From: Erythrocercus mccallii
Lineage: Eukaryota; Chordata; Aves; Passeriformes; Dicruridae
Assembly: GCA_013397435.1 (NCBI GenBank)
Contig: VZRG01000754.1
Span: 1 to 64,000, forward strand
Length of the DNA stretch: 64,000 bases
Reading direction: 5' to 3'
Made by a program: the position numbers and the translations under genes
The notes under the pieces: generated by a model
The model's database searches: none
The model's input: only the letters and a program-made list of their open reading frames with translations
What the model was told of the DNA's origin: nothing
Shown here: piece by piece, positions 44,101 to 59,100 of the stretch
Numbering within the stretch: the stretch's first letter is position 1
Layout of the letters: every line of letters starts with the position of its first letter

Positions 44101-47100
44101 TTTTAGAGCATTTACATTTACATTGGTTTGGTTGAGATGCTCTTAATTTTGCTTCTGAGACTTCAAAGTAACTGGAGTGATGGCATAACTCCCACAGCTT
44201 TTCTCTGTCATTGAAAAAAGCAGCACTGAGCCATTGAGCTCAGTGAGCTCCTTGACAGACTCACATTTGGTATTACCAAGCTTAATTTTTCCTTCATCTT
44301 GCTAAGAAAATTCCTGCTGTATCATATTCATTGGTCCTGCTGCCTTTTAAAAGACTACTCAGACTTCCTCCACACCTGGGTAAGGTCTCAACAGCTAGTT
44401 GCAGCAGGCAGTCTGGATACCCCAAAATCCTGCAGCAGCTGAAGTTATCTAACTGTCCTCCTGCCTAGTTAGTGTCAAAATGGAGCAGAGGGAACTGATC
44501 TTGCCCAGCTGTAAGTGGGTTGGTTTACAAATCATGCAATTTACAAAATCCAGCATAGTGGGGTTTTCTCTTTACCATCTGACTTCCTTATGTCCTTATG
44601 AATTAAGGAATTTTTCTACATTTCCCTGTAGAATTCCAGCAGAGTACTTATTTGTAGCTCTGTATTACTCATCTGATTTTCAGGTTTTTTGAATTAGTTT
44701 ATCAGGTTTTGATTCAACTTCTAGATCATAACTGCTGATTTACATTAGTCCTTTGAGGGAGAGGGGAGAAGAAGGAGTTTTTATGGCTCTAAAACCTTTT
44801 CATAAACGAAGTGCATACTAATACAGGCCAGTTACCGTACTTAGATATGCACATTTTTATGGCTGAATATTATAGAGCTTTACTCATATCAGGGTCAGGC
44901 CAAACAAAGCATACACTTGAAACACGCCAACCTTTATCTTCCACTGTGATCAGCACTTCTGATGTTGTGTTCCCAACTTTTGAGATGAAGGAACATCTGT
45001 ATTCTGTGTTTTCTGATACTGAATCTTTCACCCAGCTGAGAACATGCACTCTGCCATCAAGCAGCATGTGAGATTGCTCCATGATGCATGCCTTCATCTT
45101 TTGTCTGTTCTTCTTCCAGACAAAGTAGGAGTTATCTGGACCTGTAAAAATGTCAGGTTATTCTGTAAGAAAATAGACAATGAATCTTTGAAAAGAAAAC
45201 AAACCCAAACATGTCAAGGTTAGGCTTAAAAACATAAATGGTTGTTTGAAATGTTTCTTAGATTTCTTCAGCTGAAATTCTGGGTACCAAAATCTGGTAT
45301 AAAGAGTAGCTAGCACTGGAAATTTAGGTTCAAGCTGAAGTTGTAGGTTTGTATTGAGGAATTCTGTGTGTATTCTCACAGTGGGGAACTTAGCACACAG
45401 GGTGAGAGCCACTGATGAACACCAGCACCATCTGCCTGTGTGAGTTCCTGTAGCACTAGGACACTAGTGCCTACTGCTAGTAGGCAACCTGCTACAGGCT
45501 GCTACTGCTTGCCTACTGCTGCCCAACCTGGATCCTGGTACTAAGCTGAAACCACCCGAGACATGCCTTGCAGAATCTGAAAAAAAAGGCCAAGAGGGGA
45601 AAAGTTCAAGAACTCAGTGCGTCAAAGATGCTGGAACTAGTAATGAAAGAAGTAGAACTGGAAAGAGCACAGAACCAGCAGTCATAGCAGGTACTTAAGC
45701 AAGACAGAACTTGAAAGAAGCTTGGATCAACAACAAAGAGCAATCTAATTTTTTAGCCTTGTTACTATTATTTGCCTTAACCTGCAAGGGCAACATTTGA
45801 ATATATCAGAGATTGACAGTAGCCTGAAGGACAGAACAGCTGTTCCCAGAAAACTAGCTAGCAAGGTTGGCTGAAGTGCATTTGGCAGCATCAGAACCCT
45901 TCCATTTAAAATACAGACATCTGGGACAAGCTAAGAACTCTGTAATTCTGATGTTTAAAACATGACAATTTCTCCCTCTGGGCCTAGGATCCAGACTAGC
46001 CTTAGCAAGAGAAGATGTGAAGAGAAATTTGGGGTAAAAAGAAAATGAACTATTGTTGCAAATATGTCTTGACAGACTATACTACAGCTTTTACTGTAAG
46101 CACTTCATATTGCAAGTTGATGTGGCTTTTTTTCCCTAGAAAAATATAATTCTATCATTTTTAGATATCATGCACAAAAAAACCCAACTAGTTTTTACAT
46201 TTGTGCACATATTACGTATTTGTACATAGTAGATTTTTTATATTGTGTATAATATTAAATTGTTAACTCCTAAGTTTTATTTCCAAATCTCACACAAATA
46301 CAGGCACACAAATTAGCACTATGAGTAAGGTGAATGATAGAGGACATGATCTAGAGTTAAAGCATTGTAGAGTTTTTCTATGGGAAGTGACACAGTCTGA
46401 AGGGCTGACTGCAGCTCTAACAAAGCGCAAAGCAAAGCATACACTGGACTGAAAACAGCTGGTCTAGCGCATACTCTTTTTTTTTTTTTAAAGGTGTTTT
46501 ATGGAGGATTGTACTCATTCTACGGTTAACAGCAGATAGGTTACATGTCACTAAGTTCATGGGAAGTCTGGAACCAGGGACAAATTACTTCAGTAACCTA
46601 AATCTGATATTGGAATTTGGACAAATGGGAGGAATAGTAAGTGCAAGCACAGCAAAAAAATTAAAATCCCTAAGTGCCATTTTAGAGCCACGCAAGGAAG
46701 TGGTATGTTTAGTGCAGGACACTTCCCTAAACTTACTTCAGATGTACTATTCACACCAGAGAACCTGCTCTGTTTTCCAGTGCTGAAGATCCCAATTGTG
46801 CTGGAAAATCTGCCAAAATTTCAGCTTACATCCACATTTCACCAAGAGATTAAAATGCAGCAATTTCCTTATACATTAAATATTGCAAGCTCTGTTGGTT
46901 CAAACTGGCCCCTTATGAAGTGCAACTAGACAATTTTACCCTTCCGTTGTTTTTCTGTGCAGTGAGAAGCACTGGAAATCCCCAGAGATACACACTCATC
47001 CCCACTTACACTGGTTGACAGCAAAATCTAGGTGCAAGCAGTACTCAGTTTTCCTGATCTTGTTTCAGTGCAGCTTGTTTCCAATTTTCAGGCAATTACC

Positions 47101-50100
47101 TTCTCTACTTTGATTTCATTTTCAGGATGGATCAATAGAAAAAAATACACTGTGAAACAGTTTCATCTGCAAAAATTTTGAATCACATTTGTTAAATGCA
47201 AATTTTCTACAACTCTATGGTGGAAAATTCAGGCTCAGATTTAATGGTTAGAGAAATATTTTTTGAAAATAAAGGAAAATAATAGAAATGTACTGGGTTT
47301 TTTTACTGTCACTATAATACAAATTAATTACATGTCTAATGCAACCTTTAAAGTACAAGTTTCTGATCTGATCTACTTGTTTTGACATCCATGTTAGGAA
47401 TGCTTTAAAGAATTAAAAAAATTAATTTCTTTAAAAGATGGTAATCAAGCAGAGAATTAAACAATACACCAGCCTAGGTACATAACTAACTATGTCTAAG
47501 CAGCCATGAAATATATTTCAAACAACTAACTTCAAAAACATTTCTTCAATAAACTACACTAATAACACGTGATTAAATAAAATCAACTTCGCCACCTTCA
47601 TGATTCTAGAAGAGGAATTAATAGTTATCAAATAAAAATACAAAAAACTTTGTGGCATTATCTGAATTACCCTTTTCCTTGCATATGCCCTTCAAAATTT
47701 CCAGTGTCTGTGGAAGTGTTTGCTTCTTTCCCACATAGAGGTAATTTTCTCTGCTTTCATTAGTTTGAATGAAATAATAATGCCCAGGTAGTAATGGCCA
47801 GAGTAGTAATGGCCCAGGTAGTTTCTGCCATGGTTCTCTGACCTACTTCAAATTAGGCTGGGTTACAGAATCCACATATTTAATATCCAGGTGAGTTTTT
47901 CTCAGTATTTTCCATGAGACAAAAAGTTCAGCCATCATTGTTAGCATAGAAACTCAAACCACTGCAACAGCTTGCAATCTTCTACCCACAGTCTGACTGT
48001 GTTCACTGGGTTATCGGCGTAAATTTGACCTATGGTTAAGAGAAGAAAATAAATAAAACCAGACTTAAAGAACTGAACTATACAGCTGCAGATTCAGAGC
48101 AGCATGGGGATGCGCCCTGCTAAGCTGGACAAAATTAAGCATCTGCCATATATGCATCACATAATAATAGACATAGTGTTTTCAAGACAGCTTGGAGACA
48201 CTAATTTAAAAGGAGTAGATTATGGATTAAGTAGAGTTCAGTGACATAAGGCAGGGGGAGCAAGAGGGAGCACCGACCAAGCTGGCTCCTTGTGCAAAGT
48301 GCTGCGATGTGCAAAGCGCTATGGAGACATTTCAAATGCAGCCCAGTGAAGCTGCACTGCAAAACCTGAGCAGTGCTACTACCACTGATGGTTCAGCACA
48401 GGGTCTCCCTCATTTCTAACCCAGTTCTTGAAGGGTAGCATTTTGAATATGGCTTCCCTATATTCATAGAAACACTTCAAAGACGAGAGTTGGTACAAAG
48501 CAATTCCATCAGAAAACCTACACCACAGCTAATAATTTCTGCAAGCTGACCGTAAATTAAAATCCAATGAAGATAACAGACAGGTATCCCAGAGAGAAAT
48601 TTTACCAGGGTAACAAAAAGTCTTTCACAAAAATTACTGTAATCTAGACAAGGAACTGCTACCAGAGCCTATCCACAGGGATAGTTTCAAGTTTATGAAA
48701 AAAACTCCCTTCCATAACCCAATATACACACCAAAACCTCTTTCAAAGCTCACCATGTGCATCAAATTAAGAATGGCATCTAAATTTAGTGCTTGTTATC
48801 AAGCTTGTGGCTTTGCTGAATGCTGAATGCTACTGAAGCAAACATTTCTGAAAACCAAGATCATAGAGGAAGCTCTCATCTGGAGCAGGGATTAAGTTTT
48901 AAAAAGTCACTATAATCTGTATGCAGGAAGGTTTTTTTTTTAAATCAGACATCAAAGTTAGCCCAGGAAGAGGTTAGTCAATCATTAATGTGAAACATTA
49001 CCACCAGCACTACTCAGTATGTGAAAGAAAGATTTAGGGCTGGTCACAGTTTCTTGAGTTGTAGGAGTCTGAGTCATTGCTGCTGATACCAAAATAATAA
49101 ATCAGTATGAAATGAAGGGTATCAGAGGGTAGTTGATTGAGAAGTGGGGGGAGAAAAAAAATCTTGAAACTGAGACAAGCATCTTTGCAGTTTTCTGAAA
49201 GTAGTGTGCAAGTTACATAGGCTGTACCCCCTATAACTGGGGTTCATATTTTTTGTTTTGTTGGTTGGTGTTTGATTGTTAAAGTAGGGCAATTCATTCT
49301 AGAAGACAAGCTTGACAGCAATTGAAAAAATCCCTTTAAAAAGCCAAGAAAAAAAACCTCTCTGAAATGCCAAAGATTATTACTTCCAATACAAAGTATT
49401 TCATGCTAAAGAATGCATGATGTCCTTTGGACATGTGATGATTCACTAAATTACCCATCCCTTTGTGTAACAACACCATAAACTGATGCAGCCTGACTAT
49501 GGCAAATGAAAAGCAGGAAGTGCTTCCTGCAAAATGTGAACCATGTAAGAGCTGGAAGCAGCAACCAGTCACTAGAGGTGATGCACAGCACACATAGGTG
49601 CAAGCAGGACGCAGTATCTATCTTCTCAGAGTGGAATTTAAAAGCAGGTTGGGAAAACAGCTGACTGGCCCGTTAGATAAAAGTACAACTGGTAACTGTT
49701 CATGCATTTATTCAGATGCTCTCTGAGGGTGTCCATAACAAAGGTTTTGCAATTGGAACCCAGATAATTGTCAGTGGAAAAAAAACTGATTAAGGACTAG
49801 TAAGCTTGAACCAGGGTCTGTCACAAAAAAAATCAGGTTCCATTATCTCAGTATCATGGAATTAACTATGTTGGGAAAGACCTTTGAGATCCTCAAGTCC
49901 AACTTATAACCTAACACCACCTTACCAACTAGAGCACAGCACTAAGTGCCATATCCAGTCTTTCCTTAGATGGTGACTCCATCACCTCCCTGGGCAGCCC
50001 ATTCCAATGCCCAATCACTCCTTCTATGAAGAACTTTTTCCTGATGTCCAGCTTAAACTTCCCCTAGCATTTTGTGTTTGCCCAATTATTTTTAGCCATC

Positions 50101-53100
50101 CTATCAGCTAACAAGGCTACTATGCTAAGTTTTAAAAGAAAGTGAAGAAAATTAGAGAACATATTTTAAGGAGTATCATGCTCTCCAAAATCACTCCTGT
50201 TCTCCAGAGAACCTACGCTTTTGCTTTGTTTGCCAGGTAGATCTAGCAGGAAGACGACTGAAGATATGGAGATTTTCATCTCCACTGTGGGGACAATGCA
50301 CGCAATATGCTGAGACAGTTCTGGTAGCTGTTTCTGCTGAAATAGTTAAAAAAAAAGATGACAGCTCTGGTCTAAATTAGTACTCAGTTTATCAGCCACC
50401 ACACCAACCGATTATTAATTACAAGTCTAGAGGCTGTAGCTCTCATGGGAAAGAAAAACAAGTGTATGAGTAGTCAGGCTGCAATCCTGGCTGGAAGGGG
50501 GTAACAAGATGTTCTGAGGAAAAGAGTGTAAAATTATGGTTCTGGTCCAAATTCCAGTACCAGTGCAAATCCATCACATCTCACTAGGCAGGGCTGGGAA
50601 ATACAGCTGCTCAATCATGGCCAGGGTGTAGCAGTTATTACCAGTGTACTGCTTCAAGCTGAGGTATTCCTGAATCAAGAGTTCCACATTAGCAAGGAGA
50701 AAAAGTTGAAATATTTACGCTGAATTATAAAAAAAGAAAGGCTACACTAGGAGGTCAAGTAAACCCTTGTGAATCAATGGAACAGAGAAGAAAATACACA
50801 CCTAAGTGAATCCCTCTCCCTCCTGAGAGAAGACATCCCAAAAGGCATTCGGATCTCAAAGACCCCTATGTGAAGCAAGCTTCTCCTTTTATACATACCT
50901 AGTCACACTACAAAAGCTGATGTGGATTCTGCTCCCTTGTAGTCTCCAAAATTGCATACATTACATTCAAATGGAAAATACTGCCTGTTTTGTGACTCAG
51001 GCAGTTCATCTCTGCTGACAGCCCAAGTAGCACTCAATTCCCAAACCAGCTGAAAAGCTGAACTAGACAACTAAAGAGCAAAGCCGCTGCTTCACGGAGG
51101 TACTCCTGCACAGAGGTGCCAGCTCTTTTCCTTGGCCTCAACAGAATTTTTGACATGTTGCTCTCTCAAAAGGGTGGCTCATTCAAACCATGTGAGGATA
51201 TCAGTAGAAAACTCTGAAAACCATGCATTGGCTTCATTTCCCAAAGCCCTCTGCTGACACGAGCTGCAGCCTGTAAGACTTAGTGGTGAGTGTACAAAAC
51301 ACCAACTGGTGTGCAGGGGACACACTGCAGCATGCATGCAGCCTCAAGTGTTCTACACATATTACAACAGCAGTAACTACTGTAGGCTACAGCTGCTAGT
51401 CCTAAGTGGACTGAATCTCCCAAGATATTTTAGGGTCTTTATGTTTTAATCATTTATAAACTACCAAAAACCACACAAGATATTTCCCAACTGCACCTTA
51501 TTATTCATTCCACAGTTAAAACCTGTACAAGTGCAGTCAGCTGCACACTGTGAAATGTAGGAAAATGACAGATCAACAAACTCTTCTGAGGAAAAAATAA
51601 CGAAGACACTTCTGGTTCTTCTTATTTTCCTTGCTCTCTCCTTTTCTAATTTTATGCCTGATGCTTTTTAATTTGCCTTATGCTTGAATTATTTTTACAC
51701 TGAACTTATTCTAGTCTTTACTGGAAAACTATAATAAAGTTAAAACAAAACAAACAAAAAACCAAACCAACAAAAAACAACAAACACCACCACAACAAAA
51801 ACCCCCAAAAAGGCATTCTTGTTTCACACCTTTCCACATATTTTGTAGCTTGACCACAGCCTGTACACATAAAACTGCACAGCAAAGGAAATGTCTACAG
51901 AAATGTTTCAAAATCTGCTGCTGATGCCAAAATTCAAGAATGCTATCATCCATGTCACAGTCCTAATAAAAAATTAACTTTCAATTTTGTTACAGAAGTC
52001 ACTATGAAGGAAGCCGTCAGAGCTCAGGTAACAGCAGCAGTGTTTAATGCTGTTGGTTTTATATGATGACTTAGCTATGAGGGTCTCAGCAAGCCCCATA
52101 TGTCTGAATAAAGAAATGCCAGCATTGTAGTAAGAAAATTACACTCCTAAGATACCACAATTTAAATTAACAAGGGTATCTTTAATGTCTGTGAGTTTTA
52201 TGCGAAATAGATCTGCAAGATTTACTCAATTTCATAAAACTTCCAAGACCTTTTCTGTTATATATTAAAGGAACAATCTTAATTTTTCAACTTGTCTTCT
52301 AGATGCATCCCAAATAACAATAAACAGGTGGCATGTCAGAGATCTGCACACAGGAAAGGTTTTGTAGTGCCACAGTGATGTTAAGCAATGTTTAGTCAGT
52401 GCAGAAATAATTGAATAAAAATGGTACAAACCCACAAAATTACAAATTAACAGCTATGAGATAACTGTATCCAAAGACAGTGAAATTAAGTCAAAGCACA
52501 TGTGATAAAACACCAGAGGTCTGTACAGAAGATAATTCATGAAGTGGGATATTAAACTGGGATATGAAAATTTAACAAGGTGCAAACTTACCATTCCCAC
52601 AGGAGGGTAAACTCACCATTTATTAAACATACAGATTAAAGTAATGGGTATTGCTTCAGGAAAGCATCACTGTGTAAATCTCAAAATATACTGCATAAAA
52701 ATTTGAAAATTTTATAAAGTTTTGAAATGTTTTTACAGTGGATTGATTTTTCCTGGAAGATGCAGAGCTTTCCTTTCAAGGTTACCAATTAAATCATTTG
52801 TCACTGTTCAAAAACTTAACACTATATCTGTTCACAGCCACAATTAAGAGCCACTTACCAACTTCAAGTGTATGAAAAATTGCTATTTGATATGTGTTCT
52901 TGTAAGAACAGGAAAGTAACTACCCAAGTCAAGTCCATTATAACATACTGACAAGCTGTAATTTAAATGCTGTCATTTGTCATTCCGGACAAACATTTTA
53001 TCCACCACAAATTATGTTCCTAGGCAGGCTCATTCTGCTCTGGAAGCTGCACACCTTCATGCCTCTCCTGACTGAGCTCTACACCACACCAGACCACCCC

Positions 53101-56100
53101 AGGGCACCATGACTGATGCAATCATGCAAATGATGCAAAAAAACCTCACTCAGGAATGAATTACTCATTTCCATGGGTAAGTCAGTCTCCGACAAGTCGA
53201 CTTCCTTCTCCTGGGAGAAAAAAATCAGGCACAGCTAGCTATATGGGCTTTTGAGCCCATCTGCTGAGGCCTGCAACGGTGACACAGCACAGGCAGCCCT
53301 CAGGCACCTGGACAAGCGTCGGGCTGGTCTCTTTCAAACTCACTCTGCAGGTGCTTTGTCAAGAGTCTTAAGTCTGCAGCAGTCCTTCTGAAGTGCAGTG
53401 CACTGCATTTTGTATTTTCACTGAGTTGTATTTTGTATTTTCCCTCCCTTCTGCATATCTTTCAGTGCAACTTCAGGCTCCACCAAAGAGGAATCTCTAG
53501 TGAACCACTTGCAATTCTGATTCTTTCAAGTTACGGATCTTTTCTTCCACAAATGTGGGAAACTTTCTTGTACTCCTTCTAAAATAGCATAACTACAGGA
53601 AATTGGCCTTGCATGTAGGTGCTACCAGATACCCACCTTAGTATCTCCATGAAATAATAACTCCTTGAAAGTGTATTTTGAAGTTCACAGAATTTTATAT
53701 TCACACTACTGGGATTTTTTTGCCAAGACTGAAAACAATCTAATATGCAAAATCTCCAGCTGCAGATGAACTAAAGGAGGGAGTCATCTTGACACCATGG
53801 ACACAGAGAGGCTCAATCTGCAGGTGAACCGCAGTGTTTTGCAGCACTTCTGATTATAAAAGCATTTGAACTGTTGCACAGCACACTCACCATGTTTTGT
53901 CTGTGAAGTTATGGACGTGGTGATACTACTCTGAAGCTGGGAGAGGAGGTGCCAGTAAAACATCTTTGAGCAGAACCAAAACTCTAGAAAACACCTGTTC
54001 CTACTAAATTTCAACAGAGCACACTAGAGAAATTATAGAGCAGGTGCATACACGACCAACTCACTGTCCTTCCCCTGAACCAGATAGTGTAGTATTTTGT
54101 TCAATTTATTTGCAGCTTGCCTGAACTGCCTCTAAGTGTTTTAAAAATTCTGTAATGGGAGAGAAAATTTCTATTAAAGAAAGTACATAGGAAAGCTAAT
54201 GCTTGCCCATACACATATGGCAAACAGGTCTCTGGAGAAATGTGAGACAAAAGGAGAAACAAACTGGGAGAAAATTTGTGAAGGGAGATTTATTCCTCCC
54301 CCTTCCAGAAGGGCAGGAGTATTCCATGCTTGAAAAACTTCATTTTTCAGAAAAAATGTAGCAGTTTGCCACAACTGCTGTTTGTGCTGTGTCCACTTTA
54401 CCTTATGGAAATGAGCCAGTTACAAGATTGTAAAGTCTTATCCTTAGGCAAGCTTTCAGGTTAAAACAGGTGGGATGAGTAAGAGATGAGCAAAAGAACT
54501 CACCAACTCCTGCTGAGTTTCCAGACAGCTTGAAACAGATAGTTACAGTTAAAAAAAGGGAAGAGATACAGCAATTCTGATAAAATAACAATTAAGCTAG
54601 AAAAGTAATTTTAATTTTAATTAAAAGTAAGCTTTGAGGTTTCTACTGGATGATGTGGCAATCTATATATTTGTATCATACATTTACTGATGCCATATCC
54701 TTTTTTGCACATTTAACTCTGCCAGTCTCATTTAACCCTTTTGCTCCTTGCAAACACATTTTACCTTACAGTCATAGCTGAGAGAAATCAAATTCCACTA
54801 AAGCTATGTTAATATAAAGAAATATCAACAGACACTGAACAAATTTGAACAAATCCAGAGACCTTCCTTGCAAAAGCAATTGTTTAGCCACCCCCCATCC
54901 AGGATGAATTAATATATCCTCACATGCAGGACCAGAAAGATGCAAGTATCTCATCAGTTCAGTGTCCTGGTTGGCATTTGCTGGTTTGTTTGTTTTTTAA
55001 ATCAAAAGACTGAAATTGTAATTCTAGGTAAGAGAAGAGTGTGATGTGTCAGCCAATGGCCCTTCTTCCCAACAGGAACAAAAACTCTATCCAAAATACA
55101 AAGTCCAGTCCTTCCCTGCTTCGAAAGGAATTAGATGCGTTTCCACAGCTGGGTCACCTTGTCCCCACCTGTGCCATTACTGCACCCCTTCGATGTCAGG
55201 TGGTGATTAGAGTTTCTTCCACTAGTCACCCCTACACTTCCTGAGGAATGGAGTCCACACGCTGACTTTAGGACACTGCACCTTCCTTCTTAAGTTCACT
55301 ACCAAGGCAAATACAATTACTGACAATTTTTAAGAGCAGCATCAGCATCATGTTAAGATGGGCACTGCTGGATGAAAAAAAGTAATTCTAAAATAAAGTC
55401 TAGGTCTGTAGCACAATTATCAAACTGTTTACATATTTTGTGCCATTGTAACTTTTTTTTTCATGGTGGACAATCAAGTTTCCAAACTGCCTATCACAAA
55501 AGTGAACAAATTACTGCTGAAAAGTGCTTTCCAATCTAAATTATTCTACTCTCTGAAAAAATCTTCATTCCACTGTTGTTCCTTTTAGCCATGGAAATAC
55601 AAATAGCGCCTTTGTTAAGATCTATGCTAATAAAGACTTATGCATTTTGATCTGATTCCATGTAACACTAACAGAGATAGAACAACACTATTTGTTAATA
55701 TTATTCAACCTATATGAGTTCTTCTTTTAAAGAGTAATCACACTTAGTTTAAACCAGCAATTACAAATTTTAATTGTAACAATCCAAACAAAAACTGGAA
55801 AAAAAAGCTGAATTGCTATGGAAAAAATGGCTTTGTCCTCCTGTACACCTCAGACAGGTATCTGGTATCTGTTATAAAATGGAAGTTGTTATTACTGTAT
55901 GTACTTTACCATTTGAAATAAGATGGAAAAAAGAATGACTAACCTGGTCCAGAAGATAGGTTAAGTTCAAATCCAATAGAAGTATATTTTTTTAAACTGC
56001 ATATATACTGACAATATCTACCTGCTAAACATCCATATGCAATCCTGATTCACTGAATTCCTTCAGCATGCAAGTGAGCTTAATAAAATCAACTGACTAT

Positions 56101-59100
56101 CAACATACTTAAGTGGATTGCTGAATCAGAGCCTCCGTTATAGAGCACAGTACTCACAGTGATTTATTCTTGGTAAGAGCATGTTGGCATCCTGATACTG
56201 TCTTTCCCTGTTCTTGTTTCTCTCCCCCAAACATCACAAAAGTAAAATTTATAAACTACATGGTGACATAGCTAAACGTTTAATGGAGAAAGTGCTGGCT
56301 TATACAGGGGTCTCCCAACTTACCTGTGGCTTGGCAGAAGAGGTGGAAGGGTCCCCGGACACTAACATGCTGTGCCTGATCACTTAGGAAAGGTGGCAAC
56401 AACATGACCTTTACAGGGTCTTTGCTAGACCAAACATCAGGCTGGGTACTGGTGGGTGAAGGAGGTGAATCATTTCCCACACAGGACAAAAAGGAGGTAC
56501 CAGTAGGAGGGAAAGGTATAGGAGATGAGGCTGTGTGACAGAAGGACAGAAAAAAAAGTAAAAGGGTACTAAGGAAAGAAGCTGCAAGAAATACATCACA
56601 CAATGAAGAAATAATGCAAAACGACAAATGAGTTTTAGAAAGGTAGTAACACAAAGTGTCCCTAGGCCCCTAGAGAAGAGTACTTTCCTCCTTCACCCAC
56701 ATTGTTTTTCTCCCATCCTTCTCATCTCCCCAGCCTGGCTTATACCCGTTCAATTGAAGCTGAGAGGCTGCTTCAAATTAATTACAAAGTTTTTACATTC
56801 CCCCCAAAGGAAATCACAAGGAACATTAGTGCTTGCCAAATGGAAAGCACTGCCATTGTATCATATTTCAGAAAATGCAAGATGTAATACAATTTATTTT
56901 AATATTTATTCTGATATATGTACATAATTAAAAATAGAAAAATAAAACCAAACTGAATCTTATAAAATATAAACTGTTTACACTACGATGGTCTAAATTA
57001 TGTTTGCATGAAGGTTCAACACAGAAAAGCAGCCCAGGAACACTGCTATTTACTGTTAAAATGTATTCTAGCAATATTTACAGAAAAAAGCAGTGAAAGG
57101 AACAATTTTTCAGGACTGTACTGCACACATAAAATGCTTTTACAGACAAACAATACTGCTGTGAACCAGGCTGAGAACAAATGCACACTTTTACGTTAGC
57201 AGGCATGATTCACACCAACAGTTCAAAGGACTGATTGTTTAAGCAGCTCCAGTTTCAGTCTCCAGTTGCATAGGAGAGTGAAGGTATCATCCAGAAAGGG
57301 TCACTCTGCAAGTATTTGTCACAAAAAGAAGCTGAGTTATTTCTGAATCTGAAAAGAAGAAAAAAATCAGCAATGTTTTCTCATCAGGCTGTGTCCTAAC
57401 AGTCCATTCCAGCAAGTCACTAGCTGAATTGTTGGAGTTAATTCTTCTTGATTCCTGTTTTGTTTCTGCAATGCAAGAAATCTCTTTCCATGTCACTGCT
57501 AACTGACAGTTGCTTGCCTGTACTGTCCTATAAACTAAAGAAAAAAAAAAATCCAGTTTTGTATAGAAAATAAAATGTGACTATGTCCAGCTGGCTGGCT
57601 GGTGGGGGAAGGAAAAAAAAAATTGTTTCCTCCTTCCCCATTCCCCACTTACTCCATGTTTTGTACTGATATTGTTGTACCTACATTTCTAGAAAGCAGC
57701 AAAGAAAAGAGCCTTTAAACAAGATTATCCCTGAGTCTTACACAAATCAAGGCAATGCTATCCCCATTATACCTTAAAATCTAAGATACTTATAGAGCAG
57801 TTAAAAAATTAACTTTAACCAACTAAAGAGCTCTAGTGTGCCAAAACATAAAGCAAAAACTAACAACAATCACTAGAAGCAAAGAAAAAAAAATGTCCCA
57901 ATCTGGACAAAAGTCTATAATTTACCAATCTGATAAACTAAACTCAATTTCCAATTTGGAATTAAAATGAAACTAGATCCTTTTAATGGCAACTAAAAAT
58001 ATGTGAAGACTGAAGTACTTTTTAAAGCCAACTGAATTATAGTTACTTTTACTCTATTGAAGAATATGGCCAAAGAACAAGCAAGTAACTTCACTAGAGC
58101 AAAGTGCTCAGTGTGGGAATAAACAAGTGGTGATCTGAAACTGGCCATTTGAAAAAAAAAACCAGAAAAAAAGACAGTACAACACAAGATGCTATGTTCT
58201 CCAGACAAGTACACCACCACTCTAATCTGTTGAGATCGGAACAAAAATTGGCTTGCTGTACAGCTTAAGCATGTAACCCCTGCTATGGCTTAGCTGTCAC
58301 ACCCAGGCTCTCCGTGCTCAAATAGCCAGCCACAGGGCCACAGCTCACTTCCACCACTGAGAGGAACAGTGGGGTCCTTCAGTCCCCCTCCACGTCCGAG
58401 TCGGCATACTTGAGCTCGCACTTGACGTCGAAGGGCTTGTCCTTGGCCTCATGGGACGCCTGCGAGTCCCCAGCCTGCAGCTGGCTGTTCCCACAGTCAG
58501 GTTCGGTTTCGTAGCCAGTGTCATGCGCAGGCTTGGGCTGCTCCCCACTCTGGTGGCTGACACTGCCTTGCTCCACCAGCGTCTCTTTCACGCTTTGCTC
58601 GCAATCAGAAAAATCTGACTTTGTTTTCTTCTTACCAAGCAGCATGACAGAGCGAAATTTCAAGCACTGCCCTGGCAAATAGCCTTTGTAACAGTTGTAG
58701 GAGAGCAGGCACAGAAAGAGAATGAAAAAGAAGAGGAAGAGGAACATCAACAGGAAGTTATCATTTGACTTGAGGAACATTGTCTTTTCTGGGACTGCAT
58801 CAGGAATTGAATTGAAGAGCTCTGTGTTGGACGCTACACTTGTTAGGACAGGGCCAATGGGCTTTGTTAATATTCTTGCTGTCGTTACTGGTACCATGTG
58901 AGTGGTCGAGATGTGAGCAGTGAACCCCTCAGTTGATACAGCTGATACTTTTGGCACATCACTATTACCTTCTGCTGGTGTGGCTGTCGTGGTGGGGCCC
59001 ACCGTGGTATGCTGCATTTTTTTCAGCTCCAAAACATGCTTAGCCAGCACTTGAGAAAATTTTTTATTTTTGACTTTTTCTTCTGACAAACATTGGTAAA

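Larger units (their letters stand above)
41713..44931 (-). other. SEMA4D: SEMA4D intron between secreted exons B and C
   Basis: Contains the CR1 at 42131-43960 with its nested LTR; otherwise unremarkable. Confidence 0.55.
45142..56323 (-). other. SEMA4D: SEMA4D long intron between secreted exons A and B
   Basis: About 11 kb. Contains a CR1 tail (49852-50068) and an A/C-rich low-complexity tract (51735-51805). A short perfect hairpin, TGCCTACT-GCT-AGTAGGCA, lies at 45468-45486. No other exon fits phase 1 to phase 1. Confidence 0.55.

Noticed and set aside
47687..47800. Minus-strand block coding NESRENYLYVGKKQTLPQT with a GTAATT donor, considered as a SEMA4D exon
   Set aside because: Phase 1 is required on both sides. 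The acceptor that gives phase 1 runs into a stop, and the one that gives the open frame needs phase 2.
49336..49593. 85-codon minus-strand frame
   Set aside because: No domain, no splice context and no conservation argument; it lies deep in SEMA4D intron sequence.
57287..57496. 69-codon minus-strand frame in SEMA4D
   Set aside because: Lies inside the membrane-form 3' UTR, has no matching acceptor phase or homology, and is low complexity toward its end.
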